Made by a program: the position numbers and the translations under genes. DNA of 64,000 bases from Pyropia yezoensis (taxonomy: Eukaryota; Rhodophyta; Bangiophyceae; Bangiales; Bangiaceae), in the NCBI GenBank assembly GCA_009829735.1, contig CM020618.1, positions 18,585,346 to 18,649,345 on the forward strand, written 5' to 3'. The notes below the pieces were generated by a model. It worked only from the letters and a program-made list of their open reading frames with translations. It ran no database searches and had not been told where the DNA came from. This document shows, piece after piece, positions 1-12,335 of the stretch; within the stretch, counting starts at the first letter, position 1; each line of letters opens with the position of its first letter.

Positions 1-559
1 CAACCCCGGCGGGCCAGGGTGCTAGGAAGGTGACGGCGGCCACCTGAGGGGGCGGGGACGGCGCCATCATGGGGGCCAGGGCGTGCCGCACAAGCAGCCC
101 AGAGAGCAGCAATCGGGGGTGGAGAGTGACGGTGGGTGCTTGTCCGCGTCGACAGAGAGCGACGCTGTGGAGTTTCTCAGAGAGATGCAACTGGCTGCGA
201 AGGACACTCTGCAAGCTGACTCCCCCACCCTGTTCGCAAGTGGAGGCAGCGTCCGTTCGCTCGGTTGTGTGGGCTGCATTCGGTAGCTTTTGGACGGAAT
301 GGAGCCCGAATTTCAAAGAAGGGCCAGCCAATATAAACATTCGCAAGTAAACTTTGGACGTTTCAATGTGGCAGGCGAAAGTACTAACTATCTATAGGCT
401 TGGGATCACACGCCGCACCTGATGTAAGATCACGTACTTTGCGTAATCTCATGCGTGATTTAGCGCGTAACCACATGTCAAGCACGGCTAGAAAACGCGT
501 GCTTGATTAGGACCTAAGTATGCGATACAAATACTACATCTCATGAGGGGACTGGCCCG

Positions 560-850
560 AATTATAGTGGCTCTGCCCGCCTGCGCGTGGTTCTCCGCCA
601 TGGGGATGCAAAGTGCATCACACCGCGGACGACGCCCCGCATCCGCTTCCGCGATGCGCGCCCGACGACGGCGCTCATGTCACCAGCAGCCGCGGCAGCG
701 CCGGTAGCGTGCGACTTCTCGTCCGCCGGCAGGGATTGCAGCGATGGTGGCAGCGGCGGCAGCGGTGGAAGCCGCGTCAGCGGCGTCAATGACGGTGCTG
801 GTGGCAGAGGCGGCGGTGACAGCAGTGGAAGGCCCGGCATTGTCTCTCAA
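560..850. other. GC-rich low-complexity island
   Basis: A GC-rich patch within AT-richer sequence. Both strands are open over much of it, giving Gly/Ser-rich (+) or Pro/Leu-rich (-) strings, which is what GGC/GGT-rich DNA gives by composition alone. It could be a remnant of a host exon or a CpG-rich repeat end. I do not call a gene. Confidence 0.35.
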
Positions 851-1199
851 AACTCTACATTTGACACCCTCGAGTGCACCGCATCTCTGTCAGCCCCCCT
901 GTCGTCGTTAGAAGGGATTAATTATTCTCCATTGCGAGCAAAACGGCCTGAAATCACTCTTAGTAACTATTCCTGGCGCATGGACTGTATACAGCGCGAT
1001 TCATCGCAAACTTATACAAGCTAGGGATTAAACTAGCTCCAGACTAGTCAAATGTTTCCTATGTGGCCGTTTTCGGGAAGAAGTGAGACGATGTATCCAA
1101 GCAGTACAGCCTCGTCCAAGTTAATTCCGGACAGATTGCTGCTGAGCCAGAGGCAAAGATGTAAATGCCATTTTTCACAAGTGAACGCATTAGGGCTGT

Positions 1200-1760
1200 G
1201 AAACGCGCCCCGATTCGGCGGGGCACGATGCGCTTCTGCTACATAGCACCCCATCGCGCCTTCATTACGCCCTCGAGGAAGCCGTCGCGCCCCAGAGCAC
1301 TTCTTGTAGCCCCCTATACTTTACTGTATCGACCTACCGCCGTTCTTAAAAAACACAACATATTTTGAGAGAACGTCTGTAATGGCATGTTCGAACTCAC
1401 ATAGTTGTTTGACGTTCGGTGCGTGCTTGCCGAGGCAGATCTCTCTCGAGTCTGCGGAAGCGGCACGCGTGTCGCATTGGGCACCCTTCCCGTCGCCTTG
1501 CGAAGATGCAAGGTCGACCGCTGCTTTCCAGGAGCCACTTGCGCAAACGGTACCTTCTACTGTGGATGTACCGGGGGGGTGACCGCACGGCTTGCCGTGT
1601 CGGGGGCAGGTGGCGGAGCAGCTGTCGTCGGTGCGGTGGGCGGCCCCAGCCGGTCAGTGCTGCCACCCTGAAAAATGTGCCAAGTGGGAAAAAGTACCGC
1701 CCCTGTAGATATGCTGTTATAATTATTTTATGATCGCGCCCAAATCGCGCCCATCGACTG
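1200..1760 (+). repeat. Dispersed repeat family A, copy 1
   Basis: Diverged repeat that starts with a GCGC-rich block (about 1205-1350) and continues with a block around GTGACCGCACGGCT (1579-1592) followed by GCCGTGT. The same order of blocks is found at 7631-8310, with partial copies at 6085-6320 and 8300-8400. No coding potential is conserved between copies. The family is unnamed here; many indels separate the copies, so it is old. Confidence 0.6.
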
Positions 1761-1934
1761 TCGGGCGCGAGGGCCCTAGAATGCACCCCGAAGGGCTAAA
1801 ATTGGCTCGTAGCTGCTCGAACGATGAATCTTCTTACGGAGGGCCACAGAGTGCTTGCACTACTTCTTCTCGGATGCTACGGCTTGTTCGCCGTCAGAAG
1901 GCCAATCTAGAGAGCTCTTGACGGAATCAATGGT

Positions 1935-2190
1935 ACCTTCAACAGAAGCGTGGCATGCGCCGAGTAGATTTTGCCCAAGTGCAAGAGATCAAGAAAACAA
2001 TCTCCAGTGTGAGAAAATTGCTGCACTTTTGCATCCGTTTCAGGTGACCCTGCCCCGCCGCCATTCCAAACGGACCTCCTCTGCAACAACATGACATGAT
2101 CGACGGCACCGTGTCGCTGAAGACCGTGTTGCAGTATTTCAGGCCAATGCCGCAGTGTGCTCCAAGGGACGTCAGATCGCACAACTTTCA
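1935..2190 (-). repeat. Dispersed repeat family D, copy 1 (inverted relative to copy 2)
   Basis: Read on the minus strand, this stretch matches 13385-13640 on the plus strand in many short blocks (GCGGCATTGGCCTG, ACACGGTC, TCAGCGACAC/G, TTTGGAA). Both copies can be read open over about 80 codons with partial similarity, so the family may derive from a transposon gene. The protein is not recognisable to me. Confidence 0.55.
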
Positions 2191-3289
2191 AGGTCCGCAA
2201 TGTCGTTTAGAAGAGGCTCCGAAGAAGATGAGGCTTTCATCGTCATGCGCCACCAGTGGGTAGAGAGCGTGAGCGACTTCGGACTTTTGAAGCACATCGG
2301 TCATGGGGTTTGTCCCAAAGGCGAATCTGACTGGCTAAGAGCCTGTCTGAGAGATTCAGTCTCAGTCTGCTAATGAAGACATCAGCAACATCGCACAATG
2401 GATGTGGACTCGTCCTCCATTGACGCACCCGCGCATTCTGAAAGCTCCAATTCTCGACATACCACTCTCGAACTCTAAAACACACGTTGAAGATCTCGTC
2501 CGACACGTCAACACCAGTGGTGCTCTGATTGCTCGTCATTCAGAGGAGTACCGAGCCTGTTCGCGCGTTTATTTGGAGTATGACGCAGGGCTACTACCCA
2601 AAATCAATGAAAAATGAACAACTGTTAACTGTGCGCACACGCCCGACCTGCTGAGACGATATAATGTCAAAAAAATCTTGCTGATAAGTATGTTTTCCGG
2701 CAACTTACGGTGAGAACTCAACGCGAAAATAGTATGGAACAAGTGCTGACCACATCTGGCTTCACGAAAGACACACTGCCAGAACAGTTAGATGAAGTCC
2801 ACAGACCGAAGTGCCTTGTGTCCCTTTCGATTCATTCGTGCAGCGTTCATAAGACCTATCTCCGGACAAGTTTCCGTAAAGGAAGAACGAAGCTTGTTTC
2901 ATTGACTGTAGGATTCATGGCCGCCTCGACGTGGGCAGGCACGGAACTTTGCGTTCTTGTGTTAAATACTGATACTGAGGTCTCCATAGATGCGTTCGAA
3001 GCGTAGCTTACGCCTTGTGTTCAATGAGATGATCCTGAGACGTACTTTAAGTTTCCGCGAACTGTTCCTATATAGTCCATGATAACCCTGAGCCATTCGT
3101 GCCTAAAAGTTCCTGCATTGCTCTTGAAAGGAGTATCCTCGGGAGCTTTAGACGATGAGAGGGGTCCTCATTCGTACTGACAGTGCACGAACGTCGACAT
3201 TCTTCCGGTACAGAAGAGTTCTCCGACATATGTGGCTGTTTACGATTGACGGCACAGTTCCTTGACGCCACCAAGCTTCACCTTTTCTT

Positions 3290-3705
3290 CTAATGGCCGA
3301 TACAGCTCGATGAGTTTTTCTGGTCATACTCTTCGTTTCCAACCTCCTCGTCTTGGCGATCTCTCCCTGTCGTTTCTGCGGAGAAAATAGTATCACGCAC
3401 GTTCAAACGGCATGAGGAAGTTTTCGGGTGCCATAATCGTCAGGAGGGCTTCTTCTCATGGAAATGGTTGATTTCACGGTGCTGGCGTGCACGCCATGCG
3501 CCTCAGTGTACAAATTTTGCTCGCCAGCTGGGGCCACTGGGCTGTCGATTGGACTCCTTGGATTGCGCCGTTCCCAGTACGGGAGTTTCCAGTCGAGCAA
3601 GGGTGTCTGACTTTTCCCAGACAGACCAGACCGCATCGCGAGCGGTACTCGTTTCGGTTCTGATGGAGGCTACTCAAGTCCAGAGTACTTCAGAGCTGAC
3701 ATTCC
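3290..3705 (-). repeat. Dispersed repeat family B, copy 1
   Basis: Matches 15010-15235 and, more weakly, 17860-18000. Shared blocks include CACCTCCTCGTC-like, GGCATGAG, AGGGCTTCTTCTCATG and GAGCTGACAT. On the minus strand all three copies can be read as an acidic/serine string (pattern SQDEEVENEE followed by a Ser run), which suggests decay from one coding sequence. I cannot assign it to a family. Confidence 0.55.
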
Positions 3706-4439
3706 TCCACGGAAAAAACACGAGAACATCCAATACACGCCCACTATTCTGTATCATATATATACCTTTCGTGTGTTTGGTACGGGTAGGGGGCACCGAG
3801 TTGTCTTGAGGAGGGGGGAAAGGGGTACCTGACGCCGTGCCCCGCCACTGCCGAGACTTGAGCAGTGCCTGTCGCGGCTCTGGCCCCGACAGCGATGTCT
3901 TCAGCGACAACCACCCAAGCTCACGAAAAACACAAGCTGTCGCCGTGTGCCAATCGCTTTGATCCCTAGAAGGCGCTCGTGTCACGCCAGGCAGCGGAAC
4001 ATTCCTTCTGGTCAGAACCTTCACAACAGAAAACGGACAGCGCACAATGCACAAGCGAATGCCACCATGAACATCGCAAACTGTTTCGACATCCTCACCT
4101 CTATTAGAGCCTGACTACCAATCCAATACAAGACAATACCACAACGCACAGAGCAGTTAGCTCAGCGCCTAACAAGACGAATATAGATACAAACTAACGC
4201 CGGTAACGAAGCAGCAGTGTCATGGATCAAGACAGTTTCAAGATAAAGAAAAACATGCAACGAAAACTGAAAAGAGTACAAATGCAGCCAACGCAGCTGT
4301 CTATTTGACGACAGCCAGAGCGCGCCAGTAGAATGTGAAGGAAAACGGTGTGCAAAGATACGCGGCACTGCTAGCGCGCGATAAATGATTTCGCGGGCGC
4401 TCATCAGGCGCTGTTTAAGTCTCCCTCCCTGCGTGCTGG

Positions 4440-4640
4440 AGAACGGAGGCGCGGTGCAAAGCCGTACGCACGCCCATGCGTTTTTGGCACCAATATGTTC
4501 CGGTGGTTTGTGCAGGGCATTGAGAGTATGAGCTCGGACAAAGGCGGAGGCTGCAAGCTAGACATGTACTAGTCATCTGAAAACCACCTTTGAGTTCCGC
4601 GCTTGCACAGGCTTGTCACCCACAATTCACATCCACGCGT
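4440..4640 (+). repeat. Dispersed repeat family C, copy 1 (partial)
   Basis: Short diverged copy of the block seen at about 7085-7440 and 9460-9790. Shared landmarks are GCGCGGTGCA, the CGTACGC/GCGCACG stretch and CTCGGACAAAGGC, the last aligning with CTTGGACGAAGGC in the other copies. Confidence 0.45.
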
Positions 4641-5067
4641 GCGCGGCACAAGCGCCGAATACGCACTAAGTGTGACCGCATTGACGCTGCAGAACAAAAA
4701 ACCATTCTGCAAGGGGGCCAGGCATGGTTGTCACAACAAAAATATAATCGTTTATACTGCTGAAATAATCTCTCGATTACTCCATAGATTGAAATATATG
4801 AGTTTTACTAAGTTGTAAGAATAGTTGGCAAGAGCACTTGTACTTCATCGACCTACCATTCAGCATGTGAGGCCACGGCGGCGGCAATTTTATTTCCTCA
4901 TTTCGACTCCCTCTCACCATCACTTCGGAGCTCATCGCGGAGATGAGGCTGCGATAGTCGCCAGCTACATATCCTCGGCGTTTCAGGTAACTCATTCCTC
5001 GGCCGCGTCCAGACGGTGCTCGTCTTCCCCAACCAATCTCCCCGTCCTCCGCAGAAACCAAACCGAA

Positions 5068-5259
5068 TCAGTCCTGGTCATCCTCACTCATGTCGACCCC
5101 GTCCAAGAGCTTCAGGTTTCCGCGCCCACACACAAGCTTGGCCACTTTGTCATGAGTGAACCTGTTACGGATGAGGGAGTGAGTATACCTCTGCGTTAAA
5201 GAGAACTCCTGCTCATTTTTTGATTTTTTTTTTTGCGCGTCGTTCAAGTCCTGATTCAT
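5068..5259 (-). pseudogene. hAT transposase C-terminal (dimerisation region) relic
   Basis: The minus-strand frame contains FSLTQRYTHSLIRNRF followed by THDKVAKLV and NLKLLDGV. This resembles the end of the hAT dimerisation domain, in which an R-N-R-L/F segment is followed by KVxKLVxxRxNLKL. Only the last ~50 residues are recognisable. Upstream (higher coordinates) an A-rich stretch and frame changes remove the rest, and no catalytic DDE part is visible nearby. It is therefore a decayed fragment of a hAT DNA transposon. The short length is the main doubt. Confidence 0.5.
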
Positions 5260-6084
5260 AAACGAACTTTTTCGAGTTGAATTACACGCACTGGAGACGG
5301 AAAAGCCTAAAGAAGAATGGATTTAATCAAAGATTAAAGAAAACGGAGAGAAAAAAGGTTACGCTTTTGTCAACCGTGGGGTCAGGCTGCCAGTCGTCCC
5401 ACAGAACACTCCTTCGACTGGCCCTTTCATATATGGATTTAAACTCACTTACTGTCCTGGAAACTCTTGGTATGTTCGGCATTGAAGATCTTGTCCTGAC
5501 TCTCTCTTTTTAAAATCTGGTCGGAATCCAGAAATGAAGAAGAGTAGCCAGGTATGCATGGCTGTGCGCTCAAGTAATATGCACGGTTCGAATACTCTTG
5601 AAAAGCCTTAACGTAAACAACGCCGGATGTGTGTTCGATGCGCGCGAGCTCGCCACGTCGGCATGAAGCAACGTCAGTCACAAGCGAGCAGTTTATATAT
5701 AGAGCCGAAAAAATATACTCACACGTAGCCTGGTCTCCGCCGCAATTTAATTTGGCCGCATGTATTCAGATCGCTGCAAGGGATTAGTCTACAGCATGTG
5801 GATAACTATCAGCCAGCGATATCTCTACAAACTCAACTTAACCGCAAAACTCGTGTATTTCTGTCAGATAAGTATCTCTCCCGAAACGACGGCCTTGTAA
5901 AACAATGTCCATTCTTCCAGGCAAGCCATACAGTGCAGAATCATTGTTGAGCGCACAAACGCTCGCCAGTTACACGGTCTGCGATCATTATACGGCCATT
6001 TTGCATTTATTCTCCAGCTGTGAAGCAATATCACCTGCACCGAGGTCATTTGGGAAATTCATACAAAAGGGGTAGAAAAAGAGT

Positions 6085-6320
6085 AGCGCCGCAACTGACG
6101 CCTCTCTTAGGCGATGCGCGTGGCGCTTTTTTCACGTAGCGCCCAAATTGCGCCTCTACTACGCCCCAAATCAAGCCGGTGCACACCAAAGCGCCCCTTG
6201 GAGCCCTCAGTATCATTACTAATTCGACTTGGTAGCAGCGTTGAAGATGTTTGTGGCACTTTCGGCGCCTCCCTGCCGAGTTTCGGCGTTCTCTCCGACT
6301 CCTTCACTGCCTTTAGAAAA
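6085..6320 (+). repeat. Dispersed repeat family A, copy 2 (partial)
   Basis: Contains GTAGCGCCCAAATTGCGCC (6137-6155), nearly the same as CTAGCGCCCAAGTTGCGCC at 7657-7675. It is followed in both copies by the TTTCGGCGCCTSCCTGCC block (here about 6258-6276). The second half of the family (GTGACCGCACGGC) is missing here. Confidence 0.6.
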
Positions 6321-6799
6321 GATCAGATTTAAATTACATTTACGAGTGCATCCTTTGTGCCTGCTTTTCTGCTAGTTGCCCAAGTTGTTGGTGAAACCAT
6401 GACAAATATATAGGTCCTACAACTCTATTGCAATCCTATAGATGATTAGCTGAGAGTCGAGAAATAAAAAATCAGGATCGTTCAGCATGACTTGCATGTA
6501 AGTCAATACTTTATAAGTGCCATACCATTACGAGTTGCAATACATGGAGAACGGAACGCCACTCTGTGCAGCGTTTAAGCTCAAAGTTAAAACCTGCCAA
6601 ATGTCGCCCCGATGGACTCGTGAGCGCAAGCGTTTGGTACACCCAGCAAGCGCCTTGAATATGCAGAATCTGATCGCACACGTGTCGTCTCCGACGCGAT
6701 TCACAGCCTAAGAAAGTTCAGAGAAAGTTGACCACATGTCAAGGGACATGACAGACAACACATTGTGCACGCGAAACAGTACGCCCCTCAGTCGAACAT

Positions 6800-7440
6800 C
6801 ATGCAGTCGTTTGCTCGCAGTCAACGACGTGCTGGTACGCGTACGGTGATCGCCAGAATCCGGCCGGACTTTGAGATACGCTCAGATTCAACAGCAGCGC
6901 GGAACAGGTCACAGCGAGATTCTCATAGGGTTTACTTTTCGTGAATGGGGATGGGCAAAGCGCTCGAGGCGCACTAGGAGAGCGTCTTCTGGGCGCTCGT
7001 AAGCCAGGAGTCGAGTTTGCCCCGACTCGCGACCAGGGTGCGATCAATTAAGTCCAGCGTGAATTTAACGAAGTGCGCGCCTCTTCATGTTGGTGGGGTG
7101 GCGGGGGACCAGAACTCGGTCAAAAGCTGAAAGCCACTGAAAACCAATAATTTCGACCAGTAAGGGGGACTACCGTTGCAAACAAAAATTCAATCACATT
7201 CTAAGGGGCCTAGAAGGGCACTTCTTGAAAGCGATGACAGATTGCCTTGGCTCCAATGTGCAATGATGTGTCCCTCCTACCCTGCGCTGACAAGCACGCT
7301 TCACGGTTCACAGCCCTACGCATGCGCACGCGTGCTTGTCAACAGAACATTTCGGGCCTTCCGTGAAAAATGTTAACACTACGCGCTTGGATGAAGGCAC
7401 CAATGAGTATCGGGCGGCCTTAACAGCTACCGTTCCGAGT
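6800..7440 (+). repeat. Dispersed repeat families E+C, copy 2
   Basis: Two linked blocks. 6805-7050 matches 8565-8800 (GGGCAAAGCG, GCGTCTTCTGGGCGCTCG). 7085-7440 matches 9460-9790 (AAGGGCACTTCTTG, TTTCGGGCC, ATGCGCTTGGA-like, GAAGGCAC, ATGAGTAT). The order E then C is kept in both copies, so this is one larger repeat, not two chance similarities. A third E block lies at 12200-12330. Confidence 0.6.
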
Positions 7441-7630
7441 ACTGTTTCACTATTTGGTTGTAACTGGCTTCAATGGTGCTTCTAAGGCGTGAAGACGATC
7501 TCAGCTGCGCAACAAATGCGCTTTTTCAGCTCCCCTTGTGCGGAACCTAATATCAGCTCCACCCAGGTTATTCGGGAGAACCATCCAAAGTGAGCAGATA
7601 AGTACTCAGGCTGTATATTCGGAACCTCTT

Positions 7631-8400
7631 TGACGGGGCGTGAGGCGCTTCTGTTTCCTAGCGCCCAAGTTGCGCCCCTGGATTTCCCAAAAAGCAGCTG
7701 TCGCTCCCCAAAGAGTCCCCTGAAGCCCCCTCTATTTCACTGTTCGACTAGCACCCTTAAGCTGAGATGATCGTGTGAATTTCGGCGCCTGCCTGCCAAA
7801 TTCGGTTGGTCTCTTCCGCTCTTTCGCTGCTCGCAGGTGCTACGCACTGCTGTTTGTCTTTACCACTGAGCTATACGTTAGACTTTCACTTTTTGCAGCC
7901 ACTTCGCTCCTATTGTAGTCGCGGAGCCTTATATGCGGGCCGGCCTCTTGGAGTCCGCAAAAGCGACGCGCGCGCCGCAGTAGCCACTCCTTTTGCGAGC
8001 ATGTGGACATACACGGTCCGGCCCTACTAGCCAGCTGCCACTGGCGCAGGCGGCACAGCGGCCGCGCACACATACGGGGCGATGGGCGCACCGATGGCCG
8101 TGGCGTAGGCGACAGACGCCGTAGCCGCTTAACGGGGTCGTGACCGCACGGCTGGCCGTGTAGGGCGCAGCCAACGCAGCCGCCGTCGTCTGTGTGATGA
8201 GCCACCCCACCCGGGTCACAGCCGTCACATTAAATGTGCAAAGTTGGGGAAAGCAACTCCTCTCTCTGTATCATTAAAGCTCACAATTCAGCGCGCTGGA
8301 ATCGCGCCTATACCCTAGCAGGCGTGTAGTCGCGTAATGCCCACATTGCGCCTTAAACACGCCGAATCAGATGGCACAGTAGCGCCCCCGGTGCCATTCA
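7631..8400 (+). repeat. Dispersed repeat family A, copies 3 and 4
   Basis: Longest copy of family A: the GCGCCCAAGTTGCGCC block at 7660-7675 and the GTGACCGCACGGCTGGCCGTGT block near 8139-8160, ending near 8310. It is followed at once by the start of another copy (8305-8400: ATGCCCACATTGCGCC), so copies are adjacent here. Several internal blocks are longer than in copy 1, which implies indels or insertions. Confidence 0.55.
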
Positions 8401-8559
8401 CAGCCCGAATGAATTGAGAGTCTGTCCTGAGCGTTTACTGTGCAAGTATGGTTCTGACCCCTATTCCAAAAGGCACGCTTGCGTTTTGCCATTCACAGCG
8501 TTGCTAAAATGTTCTCGCCAGATCTGACGGAGTGAGCGTTCGTGAAGTAAGCGCCATTT

Positions 8560-9790
8560 CAAATGGTCGCTTACTGGCTGTCGACGTCGTGCCAGTAAGT
8601 GTACGCTGATCGCTAATTTCTGGCTGGTCTCATGTGAACAACAGACTCGATCAAAAAGCCACACAGCTCACTTCAAAACCCTCATATAGTTTCTCTCGCC
8701 TGGATGGGGCTGTGCAAAGCGTCGAAGGTAACCTTGGAGGGCGTCTTCTGGGCGCTCGGAAGAAAAGAATTGGGTACCATGCGCCTCGAATCGCGATTGT
8801 GTGCTTGTGGCGCAATCACACGTTCACAGCATGGTTCGGACAGCATAGATACATTCAGCAGGTAGGATTTTGGGTATGTTGTGGGTATATGTCATAAGAA
8901 GATTGAGACGTATCGCCGTCTGACCCAGATCTGCTATGCAAAGTGTGTGTATCCAGCCCTCTCTACAGGGATTGATCTGGGTGTTCCTGGCTTGACACGA
9001 TTGGCACGTGGCAAACAGTTTGCGACTGCTCCTTCCTTCTCAAGAGCCAGATTGACTGGCACTCGCCTTCTCGGGCTCAGCCGTAGATCCTGAGACCTCG
9101 GCAGTGCGCGGGCCCCCAACGCCCGCAACCACCGCCCCCCCCCCCCATGAAATAACCATTTGTCATACGCAAACCATGCCCTTGAAGAGTCTCACACGCG
9201 CTACCAATTAGCAACCTGTACGGTGTCACCACCGCCTTCATCGTACGTCTTCTTCAGGATGACGAGGTCCCATGCAGTTTTCAGTGAATCCTCCGCCGAG
9301 ACATCTTTCCGAGAACTGCGCCTTCTGGAAGTGTTCTCGTTACCAATCTGCGCATTTAATCTGGGTGCAGAGCTACTCATGAATTACCCACGATATACCC
9401 ACATCCGTACCTGCTGATAATCTTTTATGGGTGGAGATTTATTCTCGGGGTAGCGTGGAGCTAAAACGCGGTCAGAAGCTGTCTGTTTGGGGGACAACCG
9501 CTGCAGCCAAGCTCAAAAAACAGTCTTCGTGGGGATACAAGGGCACTTCTTGCGCGCCATGACGGATTTCATGGGCTCTAATGAGGTGCGGTGTGACTCA
9601 CCGACCATGCGCTCTAAGGAAGAGTGGCGCGGTGCACACGATCGTACGCGTGCGCACGGGTTCTGGAACACAGTGTATTTCGGGCCGCATGTGTGCGGTG
9701 TTGAGACTATGCGCTTGGACGAAGGCACACATGAGTATTTGCCAAATTTAGCAATCAAACGTGGCGAGGAACTGTATTCCCAAAGTTGAT
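8560..9790 (+). repeat. Dispersed repeat families E+C, copy 3 with about 0.6 kb extra sequence
   Basis: Block E (8565-8800) and block C (9460-9790) are in the same order as at 6.8-7.4 kb but separated by about 0.65 kb instead of a few tens of bases. The extra sequence (about 8830-9450) has no recognisable coding content and includes a C14-type run near 9131. It may be an inserted short element; I could not define its ends. Confidence 0.5.
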
Positions 9791-10779
9791 CCTTACCTTC
9801 GCGGCGGAAAGCCACTCGCTTGACCTGCGCCGCCATACGCAACGTGGCAGGTAGCAGCAGTGGCCGCTGTCAAGCTCTCAGCCTCGATGGGGGCCCCTTT
9901 CGCGTCCCACGCCTCGGGGCGTACAGTACAACAAGCAGAGCGGCGGGATGATGGAACCCCGTATTCTTTCTTTCTAGCAGACAAACAGCCCTATTGGGTA
10001 GCCCGCTGTCTCGCTCAGACGTCTTTTGTCGAAAAAGAGATGTCCCCTGGGTCTAATAACGTTGCACGCTGTCGTCAGGCGTGCTTTCTAGTGACACCCT
10101 GTGTTATCCTGCACTGACTAACAGTGCCACTGATTAGTCAGGCTGAGCGGCGACTGAAGCAATACTGAGCGGTGCATGTTGTTCATGCGGATTTTATGAT
10201 GTCTTCAACAACAGATATACTTAAATAGACAAATATGTAATGAAGTGCATACAGCGAATGTCTCAAAATAACGCATTGCTCTTTCGCGGCCCCCACGTTC
10301 ACTGTCAGTCTGTCGGGGGTTTTAACGTATCGCTCGAGCGTAGGAGAGATTTGCATGAAATCGACACACGTGCTGCATCGAGCAATCTCTTTTTGACGAG
10401 GCCTGCTCAATGCTTAGAAGCTTGACCAGAAGAGAGTACGCATGACCACTCCTGCTGCAAGCTCACTGGCCGAAACTTGCCGTGCATATTTCGATGTTCT
10501 TGTGAAAACGGTTCTAATGATGGTGTACAGCATGTCTTACGTAATAGAAACAATTTAGTTTTTTTCACTAACGAGACATCACAGCTGCTGAGCGCTTGCA
10601 AACTCAGAATTTTCAGTGGCTGAACAGCGAATAATCGATGATCAGGTCTCTTGCTGGACGATTAATGGCGGCAAGGTTCCCTGTATCTGGCACACGAAAC
10701 AAGAGAGAACCAAGTGCATACCAAGAACGATGCATCGCAGGTACCATGGGCAAGGCGAATGGGCTACCTAACACGTGGC

Positions 10780-11290
10780 GTCATCAATCAATGAGTCCTC
10801 GGCGCATTCCTCGTGTGCCGATGAGTATTGCAGTTCTCTAAATTTTATCTCATTGCGACAGCAGCAACAGCGCCACAACAGTCCATGAGCCAATCGCGTG
10901 CTGGTCGCTGAGAGCCGACCAATAGCGTGCTGTGGCACTGTGATCCCGAGAAGGCGATGATTGGCTGCAGACAAAAAGCATATTTTACCGAACGCTGGTT
11001 GTCCAGAACACTGTTGTCCTCTCGGGCGATGTCGACCGCTTTCCCTTTATCTCGGCAAGATCCACTCAACTACGGTGAGAGAGGCCCCAACTGGGCCTCT
11101 TCCCCCTTCGGTGCGGCCAGAAATCTCGAGAAAAGCTCAGGTCGCACTGTTTGCACAGCATCGCGAAGCAGTCATTGGTCAGAGCTGCGTTATCAGAGGC
11201 ATGCTATTGGTCTGTTCCTGTTGTTGTCCTCGGGAGACAAAATTCGGGGTACTGCAATATGTCAGGCCATCTCAGTAAAACGATGCATCA
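10780..11290. repeat. Repeat family F with inverted arms
   Basis: The left arm (about 10800-10900) read in reverse resembles the right arm (about 11190-11275): GCxxGCxATTGG, TGTTGxTGxTGTC, GAGAxAAAATT and TACTGCAATA occur in that order in both. Such a structure is typical of a foldback or MITE-like element about 0.5 kb long. Related single-arm copies lie at 16250-16500 and near 46360-46450. Several ATTGG/CCAAT motifs occur in the arms. Confidence 0.5.
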
Positions 11291-12199
11291 TGACAAAGAA
11301 AATCTGACATGAAACATCTTCTTCCGTCAGCGCCCGTGAGATTTCTAAGAAACCTGCACACGAATATATGTAATTGGACTGCATGGCGGCAAGCTGATGC
11401 AGTCGTACTCTTAGCAACTCGAAAGCGCTTCTCTCAATGAGCAAATGCCAATTCCAATGGACCGAATTAGCCAGCCTCTTCATACAAACACACATCGCGC
11501 AAGCTGAGCACTTGAGCTCACGAAATTTTTCTTGCACTAAAAAGCCGTATCGCAAGCAGTGATCAAAATAATGCTGATAGATCATCCAACTGTTTCTAAT
11601 GCAGGTTTATTGACCACAGCAGAGGTTGACTTCTCGAATCCTAACCAGAGAATCACGCACTAAAGTGTCCCGGTATGAGTCATTGACTGCGTGCGCTCGA
11701 GGCGCGTCAAGTTCGACCTCAATGGCATGCTACAGTTGACCCGTCTAAGCAGGCAAGCATGAAAAACAGCCAAGCGACCCACATGCTTACGAGCGATAAC
11801 AGTACACGCATAAGCTTCTAGTGCTAGCATGGGCGAAAAAGCAATCTACTGCGCTGTCAAAAATTGAGCGAGAAGACTGTTGTCAGCGTTGTCGCCTACT
11901 GCACCGCGACGGGAGTGCAGCCGGTCTGACCATACGCTGCCCCCTTGCCAATAAAAAGAAATCCAGCTTCTTGCCTGCCGGGACTCTCAGTCGAGCCAGT
12001 GTCCTCATGAAATCCAAACTTAGTATGCAATGGTCACTTCTTTCATGAGCAGTATGATTGGTCTTGCACACAATTGATTGGCCGATAGAATGAGCGAAGA
12101 CCCTTCACTCTGTTCAGAACCACTACACCTAATGGGCTTTTGAGGCGAACTCATCGGGGAAATTGATTGTTCAAAAACTCGAGCGGTACGGCGGTAACA

Positions 12200-12335
12200 A
12201 GAGGCCAATGCGCTGTCGCAGGGCGGCTCTTGGAGTTGAGTGTGGCGCAAGTAGGATGCTGAGCGCCCCAACTTGCCCGGGCGTCTATGCACCCATTTGG
12301 GAGCGATCAATTAATAGCAGTATGAATTGAACTAA
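12200..12335 (+). repeat. Dispersed repeat family E, copy 1 (partial)
   Basis: GAGCGATCAATTAA near 12300 parallels GTGCGATCAATTAA at 7037-7050, and the GCGCC-rich block before it aligns with the end of block E. Only about 130 bases are recognisable. Confidence 0.4.

Noticed and set aside
587-1024. Open frame of 145 codons at the left edge
   Set aside because: Gly/Ser-rich from GGC repeats, open on both strands and without similarity.
5580-5605. tRNA-like GGTTCGAATAC
   Set aside because: No acceptor, D or anticodon stems can be built around it; the same applies to GTTCGAACTC near 1388.
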